Assembly (NCBI RefSeq): GCF_001625595.1
Contig: NZ_AUXT01000162.1
Location: 1 to 64,000, forward strand
DNA from: Pseudoalteromonas luteoviolacea NCIMB 1942
GTDB lineage: Bacteria > Pseudomonadota > Gammaproteobacteria > Enterobacterales > Alteromonadaceae
Direction: 5' to 3'
DNA: 64,000 nucleotides
Under the pieces are notes generated by a model. It was given only the letters and a program-made list of their open reading frames with translations, ran no database searches and was not told the origin of the DNA. This document shows, piece after piece, positions 18,403 through 27,664 of this stretch. Each line of letters starts with the position of its first letter. The stretch's first letter is position 1. A program made the translations under genes and the position numbers.

Positions 18403-18764
18403 GTTACTTCTCTTTTCGTTAATTAGGACTAGGACTAGATACAGGACGAGAGCTGTGCAAAAAAATTCATAATCCACAGTGCATTTATGCAAGGAGCACA
18501 AACAATTCGCGAAATTGACCCATTATCAGTGTGAGGCCCGCAATTGCTGCGTGTTTAACCTCCCTATTTAAATGCACTTTTTGATTAACTTCGTTTCCTA
18601 AAAGCTGATACGTCGCAACCCCGTTGTCACTGCGCGTAATATAGTCAGAACAGAACAATCTTACACAGCACTAAATCTTTTTGTGATTGACACGTCTTGA
18701 ACACACATTGAGGGCTGACCGCATTTATTGCAGCAGTCGAATGACAACGCAAAAAGGTTACATT
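18403..18764. other. Divergent promoter region between the exporter and DHB operon
   Basis: About 360 bp separates divergently transcribed exporter and entC genes and must hold both promoters. A single Fur half-site (ATTATCA, 18523-18529) is present, but its partner half (18515-18521) does not match, so I do not call an operator. An in-frame TTG and ATG (18741) lie upstream of the chosen entC start without ribosome sites. Nothing else recognisable. Confidence 0.45.
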
Positions 18765-19970
18765 ATGCATGCTGGCGAAATATCCAACTTAGCGCAAGCT
18801 CAGTCTTTGGGCGAATTTCTATTAGATCAAGATTGTCTTTTTGTATCAGGCAATAACTGCTTACTTGGTCATGGTATCAAGCACCGCTTTAGTATCCCCA
18901 TTGCTAATACCGAATATTTAGTCGAGGAACTTCAGTCACAAATGCGTGTACACCAAGGAGAAAGCGACAATGCAATCGCCTTTGGTGTATTGCCTTTTTG
19001 CAAACACCAAAACGCTCAGTTTATCATTCCAAAAACTGTCGCGCGTTGGGACAAAAGTGTGTTTAGCCAGTGGCTTAATGCCCAAGTTACTGAAACGGAT
19101 GCCATCAGCAATTCGCTAAAAGCAGTAAATTATCTGCAAGATAGAACCCACTTTGAGCAAACAGTTAAGGATGCGAAGTCCCTGTTTAACAGAGATTTAC
19201 TTGAAAAAATCGTGCTGAGCAAACAAGTCGATTTAGAGTTTTCAAAACCACTCAACCGCAAGCATGTACTGAATCAACTGTTGCAGCAAAGCCAATCGGG
19301 TTACCACTTTGCATTTCCTACTCAAAGTGATGCGGTATTAATGGGTGTTAGTCCAGAGCTATTGTTAAGCAAGCAAGATCAAACGGTGATTAGTAACCCT
19401 CTAGCCGGCTCGATCCCGCGCGATCCGTGCGAAAAAGTTGAGGCACAGCGTCGCGCTGTTCTATTTAGTTCGAAAAAAGATCGTTACGAGCATGCCGTGG
19501 TGATCAAAGACATGCGCCAGTTGCTTGAGCCCGTGTGTGACAACCTGACGATCCCCGCTGAGCCAGATCTACTCAGCACGGCAACCATGTGGCATTTGTC
19601 TACCGTGATCTCTGGACAATTAAAAGATCCAGAAACCCATATTTTAGGGTTAGCGAATCAGTTACACCCGACACCTGCACTGTGCGGTAAACCCACGAAA
19701 CCTGCTTATCAACACATTCTCGATTTAGAGGGTCATGATCGCGGATTGTTTTCGGGGATCATCGGCTGGTGCGATCAACATGGCAACGGAGAGTGGGTAG
19801 TTGTGATCCGCTGCGGCGAGTTAAAAGAACGCGTTGCGCGTCTGTTTGCAGGAGCAGGTATTGTCGCCGCTTCTGATCCAAAATCCGAGTGGTTAGAAAC
19901 CGAAGCCAAACTTAAAACGATGCTGAATGCCTTATCGGTACAGCAAGCTTATTCCAGTTTTAACAAGTAA
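18765..19970 (+). CDS. entC: Isochorismate synthase
   Basis: Converts chorismate to isochorismate, the first step to 2,3-dihydroxybenzoate. 401 residues, close to EntC (391). The chorismate-binding core is in the C-terminal two thirds: LEKIVLSKQVDLEF (catalytic base region), FPTQSDAVLMGVSPELL, LAGSIPRD, SKKDRYEHAVVIKDM, MWHLSTVISGQL, LHPTPALCGKP and the final RCGELKERVARLFAGAGIV with Mg-binding Glu. Frames starting at TTG 18687 or ATG 18741 are open. The ATG at 18765 is chosen because AAAAAGG precedes it at good spacing and the length fits. It heads a five-gene operon with gaps of 10 bp or less. Confidence 0.93.
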   Translation: MHAGEISNLAQAQSLGEFLLDQDCLFVSGNNCLLGHGIKHRFSIPIANTEYLVEELQSQMRVHQGESDNAIAFGVLPFCKHQNAQFIIPKTVARWDKSVFSQWLNAQVTETDAISNSLKAVNYLQDRTHFEQTVKDAKSLFNRDLLEKIVLSKQVDLEFSKPLNRKHVLNQLLQQSQSGYHFAFPTQSDAVLMGVSPELLLSKQDQTVISNPLAGSIPRDPCEKVEAQRRAVLFSSKKDRYEHAVVIKDMRQLLEPVCDNLTIPAEPDLLSTATMWHLSTVISGQLKDPETHILGLANQLHPTPALCGKPTKPAYQHILDLEGHDRGLFSGIIGWCDQHGNGEWVVVIRCGELKERVARLFAGAGIVAASDPKSEWLETEAKLKTMLNALSVQQAYSSFNK

Positions 19971-19975
19971 AATAT

Positions 19976-21577
19976 ATGAGCATCGAATACACACCTTGGC
20001 CAGCTGAGCTGGCCGCACAATACCGCGCCAAAGGTTATTGGCAAGATAAACCGCTGACTACGATCCTATCTGATCAGTTGACAAATAATAGTCAAGGTAT
20101 CGCCGTTGCTGACGGCCAACGCCAAATTACCTATGCAGAGCTTAATGACTACAGTGATAACCTTGCAGGTTATCTCAAGTCGCAGGGCCTCCAACGAGGC
20201 GATACTGCCGTTGTTCAATTACCCAACAGCATTGAGTTTTACATTACTTACTTTGCCCTCCTAAAGTTGGGAGCCGCACCGGTTTGCGCTTTGTTTAATC
20301 ATCAGCGCACAGAGTTGCAAAGTTACTGTGAGATCTTGCAACCCAAAGTGATGATCGTCTCCTCGGCTCACGCTTTATTCGGTGACGAACAGTTTACAGA
20401 TGAACTGTTCGGTCGCTTTTCTTGTTTGAGTAAGATCATCACAGATCACAGCAAAGGTAATAGCGAGCTAAAACAGGGCTACCTTCATAAACACACTTTT
20501 TGTGCAAACGATCTCAATCCTGAAGATGTGGCTTTTTTCCAGCTCTCAGGTGGCAGCACAGGTACACCAAAGCTTATCCCACGCACACACAATGACTATC
20601 TCTATTCTGTCGTAGCGAGTAAGGAGATCTGCGAGCTTGATGGTGATACGCGCTATCTATGTGCGCTGCCTGCACCGCATAACTTTCCACTCAGCTCTCC
20701 TGGTGCTCTGGGTGTGTTTATCGCCGGTGGTACCGTGATCTTGGCCAATGATCCAAGCCCGACGATCTGCTTCCCACTCATTGAGCGCTTTGCCATCACG
20801 CACACCGCTTTGGTGCCACCAGCACTACAACTTTGGCTTCAACATGCCAGCGCTTCTGATACCGATCTCACGAGCTTGCAAGTGATCCAAGTCGGTGGCG
20901 CGAAGCTCAGTCGCAGTGTTGCTGAACAGGTATCACCTGTACTTGGCTGCCAACTGCAGCAGGTGTTTGGTATGGCTGAAGGTCTTGTGAATTACACCCG
21001 ATATGATGACGATCAGGAGTTGATCCTAACGACCCAAGGCCGCCCTATTAGTGACCTTGACGAAATAAAAATCGTTGATGAAAACGGACAACCTGTCACT
21101 TCAGGCGAATCAGGTCGGCTGATGACACGTGGCCCATATACATTCAGAGGTTACTACAAATCTCCAACACACAATGCCAATGCTTTCGATGAGGATGGTT
21201 TTTACAGTTCAGGAGACATTGTTAAACAACTGCCATCGGGCCATTTGATAGTAGAAGGCCGCGACAAAGATCAAATTAATCGTGGCGGAGAAAAAATAGC
21301 AGCCGAAGAAGTTGAAAACCACTTGCTTGGCCACGACCACATTCAACAAGTTGCGATTGTGTCCATGCCTGACGAAGCACTTGGAGAAAAAAGCTGTGCC
21401 TTCGTCGTTGCTGATCAAGACGTTAAGCTTACCACACTGATTTTGCGTAAGTACCTTCGACAGCTCGGCATCGCCGACTACAAAGTACCTGACAAATTCA
21501 AATTTGTAGAACAACTACCGTTAACAGCCGTGGGTAAAGTGAATAAAAAAGCCCTGCGTGCCACTTTCGAACAATAG
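19976..21577 (+). CDS. entE: 2,3-dihydroxybenzoate-AMP ligase
   Basis: Activates 2,3-dihydroxybenzoate with ATP and loads it on the aryl carrier domain of EntB. 533 residues, family length about 536. ANL-fold motifs: FQLSGGSTGTPKLIPRTHNDY (A3), the aryl-acid pocket segment CALPAPHNFPLSSPG with the Asn that binds the 2-hydroxyl, QVFGMAEGLVNYTR (A5 form typical of aryl-acid ligases), YSSGDIVKQLPSGHLIVEGRDKDQINRGGEK (A7-A8) and the catalytic Lys in VGKVNKKAL (A10). It starts five bases after entC and ends eight bases before entB. The synonymous sequence is unusually rich in GATC. Confidence 0.94.
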   Translation: MSIEYTPWPAELAAQYRAKGYWQDKPLTTILSDQLTNNSQGIAVADGQRQITYAELNDYSDNLAGYLKSQGLQRGDTAVVQLPNSIEFYITYFALLKLGAAPVCALFNHQRTELQSYCEILQPKVMIVSSAHALFGDEQFTDELFGRFSCLSKIITDHSKGNSELKQGYLHKHTFCANDLNPEDVAFFQLSGGSTGTPKLIPRTHNDYLYSVVASKEICELDGDTRYLCALPAPHNFPLSSPGALGVFIAGGTVILANDPSPTICFPLIERFAITHTALVPPALQLWLQHASASDTDLTSLQVIQVGGAKLSRSVAEQVSPVLGCQLQQVFGMAEGLVNYTRYDDDQELILTTQGRPISDLDEIKIVDENGQPVTSGESGRLMTRGPYTFRGYYKSPTHNANAFDEDGFYSSGDIVKQLPSGHLIVEGRDKDQINRGGEKIAAEEVENHLLGHDHIQQVAIVSMPDEALGEKSCAFVVADQDVKLTTLILRKYLRQLGIADYKVPDKFKFVEQLPLTAVGKVNKKALRATFEQ

Positions 21578-21585
21578 AGAATAAC

Positions 21586-22452
21586 ATGAGCATTCCAAAG
21601 TTAAACCATTACCCGCTGCCACGTGACGCAGAGTTGCCACAAAACCGTGTTGACTGGGAATTAGATCCCACTCGCGCGGCACTGTTGATCCATGATGTAC
21701 AACACTACTTTGTGGGTTTCTATGGTGAAGACAATCCATTGATCGAGACCATGATCCAGAATATTCAGGCACTCAAAGCATACTGTTACGAGCACAATAT
21801 TCCAGTGTATTACACGGCTCAGCCAATCAAACAAGGTAAACACGAGCGCGGTTTACTATCGGATATGTGGGGTCCAGGCCTTCAAGATCCGACGCAGCAA
21901 CCCATTGTCGATGCACTCGCGCCAACCGACAAAGACGTGGTGTTGACGAAATGGCGCTACAGCGCGTTTCAAAAGTGTGATTTTGAGCAACAACTGCGTG
22001 ATAAGCAACGCGATCAGTTATTAATTGTTGGGATCTACGGCCATATCGGTGTAATGACCACAGCCGTTGATGCATTCATGCGTGACATAGAACCATTTTT
22101 AGTGGCCGATGCGATTGCCGACTTCGGTAAAGAAGAACATATGATGGCGCTTAACTTTGTCGCAAAGCGCTGCGGTAAAGTGATCGCTATGTCTGAAATC
22201 TTAGGTACACAGAGTCAAGATCTGACTTCTCTTGAAGGGCTTAAAGCACACATTCTCACTTTGATCGATTGTGAAGAAGACGAATTTGACGAGCACGAAA
22301 GTCTGATCGACTACGGATTAGATTCAGTTCAAGTGATGAACTTGATCTCCCTATGGCAACAACAAGGGATCGAAACCAATTTTATTGAATTAGCCCAGAT
22401 CCCAACATTGGCTGCTTGGGTAGAGCTGTTAGAAGAACGTAAGGAAGACTAA
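21586..22452 (+). CDS. entB: Isochorismatase with aryl carrier domain
   Basis: Bifunctional. Residues about 1-205 are the isochorismatase that hydrolyses isochorismate to 2,3-dihydro-2,3-dihydroxybenzoate (LLIHDVQHYFVGFY with the catalytic Asp, KWRYSAFQKCDFEQQL, GIYGHIGVMTTAVDAFMRD). About 210-288 is an aryl carrier protein with the phosphopantetheine Ser in DYGLDSVQVMNL. 288 residues, against 285 in E. coli. EntE charges the carrier with DHB, and the free-standing condensation protein encoded next probably takes it from there. Its stop overlaps the next start by one base (TAATG), so translation is coupled. Confidence 0.95.
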   Translation: MSIPKLNHYPLPRDAELPQNRVDWELDPTRAALLIHDVQHYFVGFYGEDNPLIETMIQNIQALKAYCYEHNIPVYYTAQPIKQGKHERGLLSDMWGPGLQDPTQQPIVDALAPTDKDVVLTKWRYSAFQKCDFEQQLRDKQRDQLLIVGIYGHIGVMTTAVDAFMRDIEPFLVADAIADFGKEEHMMALNFVAKRCGKVIAMSEILGTQSQDLTSLEGLKAHILTLIDCEEDEFDEHESLIDYGLDSVQVMNLISLWQQQGIETNFIELAQIPTLAAWVELLEERKED

Positions 22453-23765
22453 TGAGCCACCCTCTCTCGCTTACTGATTCGCAGCATGCTATGTGGCTGC
22501 TCGATACCATAAGTGGTCGAGGTGAGCTATTTAACGTCGCCGAGTGCTTAGAATTTAAAGGTAAGATCTCGGCAAACTGGCTACAGCAGTCATTGCATCA
22601 TGTTTGGCAGGCAAGCGATACGCTTGCTTGTCGCTTTATACGCGGTGATGACTACACGCCAAAATTGCTCCCCGATGACACTGTGCCTGAAATCATCAGC
22701 CAAGAATTGGAAAACGCCCCTGCAGATGTATTTGCCTTTGCGCAAAACTTTGCCAAGCCATATTTAGCGAAGCCTTTTGACCTAAACCAACAAGCCCTCA
22801 TGAAGTTGTTTTTGTTGCGTGCACCGGAGCAAGACTACTTGTTGATAGTTGCTCATCACTTACTCCTAGATGGCTATGGCTTTGGTTTATTCTTGCAATC
22901 GCTCAATCGCTGTTACAACACGCTCAGCAAAGGTAAACCCTTACCTAAACTGCGCTTCACTCAACAGCAGCAGTTACTCGAATTACATAGCAGTGAAGCC
23001 TATTTGGCACAGCAACAGCAAGCCAAAGAGACGCTTAATCAATGGCTTGATGCTGTACCAGCGGTCAATACTTTCAGTGATTCTAAAGCTGATGTTGCAG
23101 AGCCAAATACTCGCCTGACAACCACCTTTGAACAATCGATATGGCATACTATTCAATCCGCAGCGCAAGTTGCCGATACAACCAGCAGCGAAATACTACT
23201 GGCTGCGATAGCTGCATCTCTGGTTGCCCAGCATCAACACTATCATGTGACACTAGGTATGGTGATGATGAATCGCCATGCAATACCTGAACTGAGCTGC
23301 CCGTGTGTTCAGAGCAATGTGTTACCTTTGCCTCTAGACTTCGAAGAAAACACCGAATTAAGTGCTGCTACCGCGCTCATTAATCAACAAATTAAAGCAC
23401 TTAAGAAAGTGCAGAGTTATCGTGTTGAGTCCCTCAAACGAGACAGAAAAAAACTGGGTAAATCACTGAGCATCCTAGGACCAACAGTGAACTTACTGCC
23501 TTTTGCTAGCGCCCCTAAATACGCAGGCATAGCAACAAACAGCCATATTCTAAGCGCAGGTACCACCGACGATATCATGCTGCAAATTCATCTCTTAGCA
23601 GATAAGCCTGCCACGGTCGACTTTGATAGCAATACCGCACGCTACACAGAAGCTGACACTTTAACGATTCAAGCACGTATTTTTGCTGCGGCAGAAATTT
23701 GGGCTGCGCAGCCTAAACTGACCCTCAGTCAGGTCGCAGAATTACTTCGCCAAAAATATCTATAA
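22452..23765 (+). CDS. Free-standing condensation protein, VibH-like
   Basis: A single NRPS condensation domain of 437 residues with no attached A or carrier domain, the same size and layout as VibH of vibriobactin synthesis (440). It begins with the C1-type LTDSQHAMWLLDTISG, has the catalytic HHLLLDG (HHxxxDG intact) near residue 136, and later GMVMMNRH and GPTVNLLPF core segments. VibH joins DHB on an aryl carrier to a free amine (norspermidine). By analogy this enzyme should acylate an amine with DHB from EntB. In this locus the best candidate amine is on the lysine-derived unit of the peptide (inference). It lies between entB and entA in the DHB operon, with overlap to entB. Confidence 0.85.
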   Translation: MSHPLSLTDSQHAMWLLDTISGRGELFNVAECLEFKGKISANWLQQSLHHVWQASDTLACRFIRGDDYTPKLLPDDTVPEIISQELENAPADVFAFAQNFAKPYLAKPFDLNQQALMKLFLLRAPEQDYLLIVAHHLLLDGYGFGLFLQSLNRCYNTLSKGKPLPKLRFTQQQQLLELHSSEAYLAQQQQAKETLNQWLDAVPAVNTFSDSKADVAEPNTRLTTTFEQSIWHTIQSAAQVADTTSSEILLAAIAASLVAQHQHYHVTLGMVMMNRHAIPELSCPCVQSNVLPLPLDFEENTELSAATALINQQIKALKKVQSYRVESLKRDRKKLGKSLSILGPTVNLLPFASAPKYAGIATNSHILSAGTTDDIMLQIHLLADKPATVDFDSNTARYTEADTLTIQARIFAAAEIWAAQPKLTLSQVAELLRQKYL

Positions 23766-23775
23766 GGAGTTTATG

Positions 23776-24540
23776 ATGCAGCTTGAACAAACCTTAAAGG
23801 AAGAATACCGTGACAAAATTGTCTGGGTCACAGGTGTAGGCCAAGGTATCGGCCTTGCGGTAGCAAAGCAGTTTGACGCCCTCGGTGCAAAAGTCATAGG
23901 ATTTGACCGCCAATTTAGTGAAACAGATGCGCTACACAAACAAGTGTTTTGTGACCTTTCGCAGCCAGAGCAAGTGGCGCAATTGCTTACAGAGCTCATT
24001 GAACAACAACTTGCCCCCTACAATTTAATCTATGTTGCTGGAGTGCTTGAGATGGGCGCACTCGAAGAATTAAGCCTAGCCCAGTGGCAACACTGCCACA
24101 ATGTAAATGCTGCCAGCCTCTTCACGTTTATTAAGTACTGTGGCGCACATTTCAAACAGCAGCGCACTGGTAGTTTAGTTACTATAGGCTCCAATGCCGC
24201 TGACACGCCACGTCAGAAAATGGCTGCCTATTGCGCCTCTAAGGCTGCGGCAACGCAATTAACGCTGACCGCCGGCATTGAGTGGGCAAATTACAGCGTG
24301 CGTTGTAACGTGATAGCACCGGGCTCAACCCTCACCCCAATGCAAACTGGTATGTGGCAGGACGACCAAGGCGCACAATGCGTGATTAATGGGTTTGCGG
24401 AGCAATATAAGTTGGGTATTCCTTTACAAAAAATCGCGACCCCTGAAGAAATTGCCAACAGTGCTGTGTTTTTGGCATCGAATCTTTCTTCACATACCAC
24501 CATGCAAGTGTTAACCATTGATGGTGGCGCAACATTTTAA
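23776..24540 (+). CDS. entA: 2,3-dihydro-2,3-dihydroxybenzoate dehydrogenase
   Basis: Short-chain dehydrogenase that oxidises dihydro-DHB to 2,3-dihydroxybenzoate with NAD. About 254 residues (EntA 248). Rossmann motif VTGVGQGIGLAVAKQF near residue 22, YVAGVLEMG replacing NNAG, catalytic Ser in VTIGSNAAD and YxxxK in YCASKAA, and IAPGST. Position in the operon settles the substrate. Two consecutive ATGs are possible; the second has AAGGAG six bases upstream, the first only three. It is the last gene, followed by a strong terminator. Confidence 0.93.
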   Translation: MQLEQTLKEEYRDKIVWVTGVGQGIGLAVAKQFDALGAKVIGFDRQFSETDALHKQVFCDLSQPEQVAQLLTELIEQQLAPYNLIYVAGVLEMGALEELSLAQWQHCHNVNAASLFTFIKYCGAHFKQQRTGSLVTIGSNAADTPRQKMAAYCASKAAATQLTLTAGIEWANYSVRCNVIAPGSTLTPMQTGMWQDDQGAQCVINGFAEQYKLGIPLQKIATPEEIANSAVFLASNLSSHTTMQVLTIDGGATF

Positions 24541-24577
24541 CCCCCGATGGTGGTGTCCAACTTTGACCACACAAACC

Positions 24578-24606
24578 AAAGCCACCTCTCCTTAGCAGGT
24601 GGCTTT
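24578..24606 (+). terminator. Terminator of the DHB operon
   Basis: AAAGCCACCT / AGGTGGCTTT, a 10-bp perfect stem with a 9-base loop, followed by TTTAT. It lies 37 bp past the entA stop. A weaker imperfect stem near 24691-24713 may end the converging TonB receptor transcript. Confidence 0.85.
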
Positions 24607-24774
24607 TATCAACCCTATTCGTCTAAAGCGCTACTCTAAAACAACTGACTGCATTGATCTCTAAATATGCAAGAAAACAGGCATCCCAAAAATAGCCCCA
24701 CATCAGTGAGGCTTTGTACTGCGAATATACACTGCTAAGCGCCTAGCGCTAAACCAGGCACTTATATCGCGTAT

Positions 24775-26880
24775 TTAGAACGAGTATGTCAGCTGAAGTG
24801 AGTAATTGCGTGGGTCACCTGGACGAACCGTCAAGAACGCAATCTTAGCGTCATACTCTTTATCTAGTAGGTTGTGAATATTGAACTTAGCACTCAATGC
24901 TTCATTGAATTCATAGTAAGCAGAGAAACCAAGCAGTGTATTCGAACTCACATCAAAATACTCTGTGCCACGGCCGAGACCATTAAAGCCTTTTCGGTCG
25001 CCAGCATACGTTAGGTAACCACCTATGCGTAAGCCTTGTAGCCCATCTTCAAAGTCATAGAAAGAACTGAACTTGAAGACCTCTTTTGGTTGAATAATGA
25101 TGGTTCTATCAATCAAAGAATTCGGGTTTGATACGTCGATATCCGCATAAGATGCTGAAGCAAACCATTGATTTGTAATATGACCCGTTACCTCGACTTC
25201 ATAGCCTTTTGATTCAATACCGCTCTGCCCTACGTAGTAAATCTCGCCGGAGTCATCTTGCGCAGCAACCCGCACTGGGTAGTTGTCCTGACTGATGTCA
25301 AAGTAAGCCACATCGACTGTAAAAGCATCGTCTTGCGTTGCATACCTAACACCGACTTCCTTATTCTTACCCACAGGAGAGTCAAGTAACTGGTTGTTTT
25401 TGTCGTAGTGTGCTGGCTGGTCAGAGATATCTGTATAGCTTGCATAGACCATCGTTTGCTCGTTGAAACGATACACACCACCGAAGTAGATATTCGTGTC
25501 AGAGAAGTCGCGCTTACTCGCTACATTGCGTGACACGCCTTCTGCTTTAATGTCTTTGTAGTTAGCACCAACCAAGAAGTTCAAGCTGTCTGTGACATTT
25601 AAATTCAATGCCAAACGTAAACTTTGTGACTCTAACTGACTATGTGTTAAAGCACCATTATCATAATCGAACGCAGGCTTTTCTGGCTTAGTTTGTGCTG
25701 GCTGCTGTGCATGCTCAGCGAAGAAGTTACCGCCAGCACCGCCGACAGGACGGTAGCTCCAATACTCCTCTTCAAACTCGGTATCCGCATACGTAAAGTT
25801 CAGGTCATGATCACGACCGAACAGGCTAAATTGGCCGTTTAAGTTGAACTCAGTACGCTCAGACGTGTAATCACGTCTGTTGTCGCGCAGATATAAGAAG
25901 TAATCACCGTTGCGTTCTAAGTGGAAATCAAGATCAGTATATAAATGATCATCTTCCATTTCCGATCTGTGTGTACGCGCAACTACATTCCATTTATCGT
26001 TGATCTGATAACGGACTTCACCCATTAAATTTTCTTGATCTGTGCTCTGCGTTGCCCAATCAGGATAAAAGTTCAGCTCGCTGCCAGCTTCTATACGCTC
26101 ACCCGTAATAAATCTGTATGGTAAGCCGTTGGACATCGCATCCAAGTCATCACTTTGCTGACTAGTAAAGACTGATACTTGTAAATCATCGCTCAAGTCA
26201 GCAGTCAACGTGCCATAAATTACTTTACGTAATGAGCCTGAGCGCTCTACAAACGACTCTGCGTCATCATAGACAAGTACTGTACGCGCACGAACAGAGC
26301 CATCAGCGGTTAAAGCAACATTCACATCCGCATCAACACGGCGTTTATTCCAAGAACCATATTCCGCAGAAACGGAGCCACCAGTCGTGTTGTAAGCACG
26401 CTTTTGTACAAGATTTACTGTACCTGAAGGCTGCCCAATCTCTTGGAGCATACCTGTTGAACCACGGATCACTTCAACACTTTGGAAGATACTAGTATCC
26501 AATAGGTTACTGTTTACTGGACTGCTACCAGCCCCCATACCATCGATAAGGTAACGGTTAATTTCAAAACCACGTGAGTAAACAAAACGAGAGCGGTTAG
26601 CTAATGAGTTTTCAGCAAATACACCCGCACTGTGTGATAGCGCGTCACCTACTGAGTTAACGTCATGGAAAGACATAAATTCGCTGTCAACAATCGAAAT
26701 TGACTGTGGTGTATCGCCAATTGCTAGTGGCAGACCTGTTGCACCTACATCACGGTGGTGTTTACCCACCACTTCGATACGTTCTAGATCTAATTTCGCA
26801 TCATCTGCGAATACTACTGAAGAACTACTTGCCAATAGTCCGATACATACCGCTTTTGCAATCGTAGAATATTGCTTCAT
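24775..26880 (-). CDS. TonB-dependent ferrisiderophore receptor
   Basis: 701 residues. Signal peptide 1-25 (VVFA/DD). TonB box-like ERIEVVG follows, then the plug (about 40-160) with PQSISIVDSEFM, SRGFEINRYLIDGMG and VEVIRGSTGMLQEIGQPSGTVNLV, the layout of the siderophore receptor subfamily (FhuE/FoxA/FpvA barrel type). It lacks the extra N-terminal signalling domain of FpvA. The barrel ends in Phe (YSLQLTYSF). It lies downstream of the small membrane protein/PepSY operon on the same strand, with a 200-bp gap likely holding its own promoter; I could not see a convincing Fur box there. Probably the receptor for the siderophore of this locus or a related hydroxycarboxylate/catechol type. Confidence 0.9.
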   Translation of the reverse strand: MKQYSTIAKAVCIGLLASSSSVVFADDAKLDLERIEVVGKHHRDVGATGLPLAIGDTPQSISIVDSEFMSFHDVNSVGDALSHSAGVFAENSLANRSRFVYSRGFEINRYLIDGMGAGSSPVNSNLLDTSIFQSVEVIRGSTGMLQEIGQPSGTVNLVQKRAYNTTGGSVSAEYGSWNKRRVDADVNVALTADGSVRARTVLVYDDAESFVERSGSLRKVIYGTLTADLSDDLQVSVFTSQQSDDLDAMSNGLPYRFITGERIEAGSELNFYPDWATQSTDQENLMGEVRYQINDKWNVVARTHRSEMEDDHLYTDLDFHLERNGDYFLYLRDNRRDYTSERTEFNLNGQFSLFGRDHDLNFTYADTEFEEEYWSYRPVGGAGGNFFAEHAQQPAQTKPEKPAFDYDNGALTHSQLESQSLRLALNLNVTDSLNFLVGANYKDIKAEGVSRNVASKRDFSDTNIYFGGVYRFNEQTMVYASYTDISDQPAHYDKNNQLLDSPVGKNKEVGVRYATQDDAFTVDVAYFDISQDNYPVRVAAQDDSGEIYYVGQSGIESKGYEVEVTGHITNQWFASASYADIDVSNPNSLIDRTIIIQPKEVFKFSSFYDFEDGLQGLRIGGYLTYAGDRKGFNGLGRGTEYFDVSSNTLLGFSAYYEFNEALSAKFNIHNLLDKEYDAKIAFLTVRPGDPRNYSLQLTYSF

Positions 26881-27083
26881 ACGTCGTTTGACTCCCTTAT
26901 CCTAGTCGAAGTAAAAACTCTTAATTACTGAAGGGTAGACGATGCAATATTCAAAAAATTTAGCGCCGTTGTGTCATTTGTAGTTAAAAGCAACACAACT
27001 TCAATTAAAACCTATTAATATCAAAACTTTAAATAGTGAAAAATATTTATGATTATATTAATAGTAAAATAATTTAAGACAAT

Positions 27084-27356
27084 TTAGGCGAATGAATTAA
27101 TCCCAAATAACAAAATAAATAATCCACCCATAGGGACTAAATACTTGGCGGCAAGCAGCATTTGAGACTTATAATCACCTAGCATAGTAAAATGAAAAGC
27201 AACCCCTGCAATTATTACGATGCTAAATAACTCTGAAATAGTCAGAACGCTATGAAAATCAAAATCAAATAAATCGAGGCTCAGCCAAATACCACCCCTT
27301 ACGAGTAACCAACCAACCAGTAACCCAAGTACCACGCCAAAGTTCAAAACACGCAT
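27084..27356 (-). CDS. Small inner membrane protein of the PepSY operon
   Basis: 90 residues with about three predicted membrane segments (about 3-20, 40-57 and 65-87). No signature recognised. The start codon overlaps the stop of the preceding gene by one base, so it is translationally coupled as the third gene of a PepSY-containing operon. Such small proteins accompany PepSY reductase-like proteins in iron-regulated operons (for example fpvH and fpvK with fpvG in pseudomonads, and DUF3325/DUF3649-type proteins); the match to any one of these is by context only. Confidence 0.6.
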   Translation of the reverse strand: MRVLNFGVVLGLLVGWLLVRGGIWLSLDLFDFDFHSVLTISELFSIVIIAGVAFHFTMLGDYKSQMLLAAKYLVPMGGLFILLFGINSFA

Positions 27357-27664
27357 TATAATACTCCTCCAATCGCAGCGAGGGTCAGCAGCATAAGGAC
27401 TGGTGCCGTGCCTCTGTGATGTCCCATCATAACCACGATTGGCAGACCGATACTCAGTGCAAATAACACCAAGAATAACGCAGCGAACAACCCCATTTGC
27501 AGATAGTAAACAACCGTCAATACTGTCACGCTTGCCAAGAGCACCAGCTTCGCACTCACCAGCGTAAACAATCGTTCAAACACACGCACAGGTGCATACG
27601 GCCAATACTTAGATTGGCTGAATAACACAAAACCTAATAACACAAAGTAAAACCACGCAATCAT
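27356..27664 (-). CDS. Small inner membrane protein, DUF3325-like by context
   Basis: 102 residues with roughly four hydrophobic segments (FYFVLLGFVLFSQ; a pair about 38-75; the last at the C-terminus) and a basic loop (KYWPYAPVRVFER). Its size and position between a PepSY protein and another small membrane protein fit DUF3325-type partners, but I see no diagnostic motif. It overlaps by one base at both ends with its neighbours (TAATG junctions), indicating a tightly coupled three-gene unit that probably forms one membrane complex. Confidence 0.6.
   Translation of the reverse strand: MIAWFYFVLLGFVLFSQSKYWPYAPVRVFERLFTLVSAKLVLLASVTVLTVVYYLQMGLFAALFLVLFALSIGLPIVVMMGHHRGTAPVLMLLTLAAIGGVL

Noticed and set aside
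18403..18501. N-terminal extension of the ABC exporter
   Set aside because: The extra 33 residues are not part of the family fold; a GTG with AGAGAAG upstream fits the usual size.
18515..18529. Possible Fur box between exporter and entC
   Set aside because: Only the right half ATTATCA matches; the left half is TTGACCC. One half-site is not enough.
18687..18764. Upstream extension of entC from a TTG or first ATG
   Set aside because: No ribosome site, sequence unlike EntC, and the ATG at 18765 has AAAAAGG and gives the normal length.
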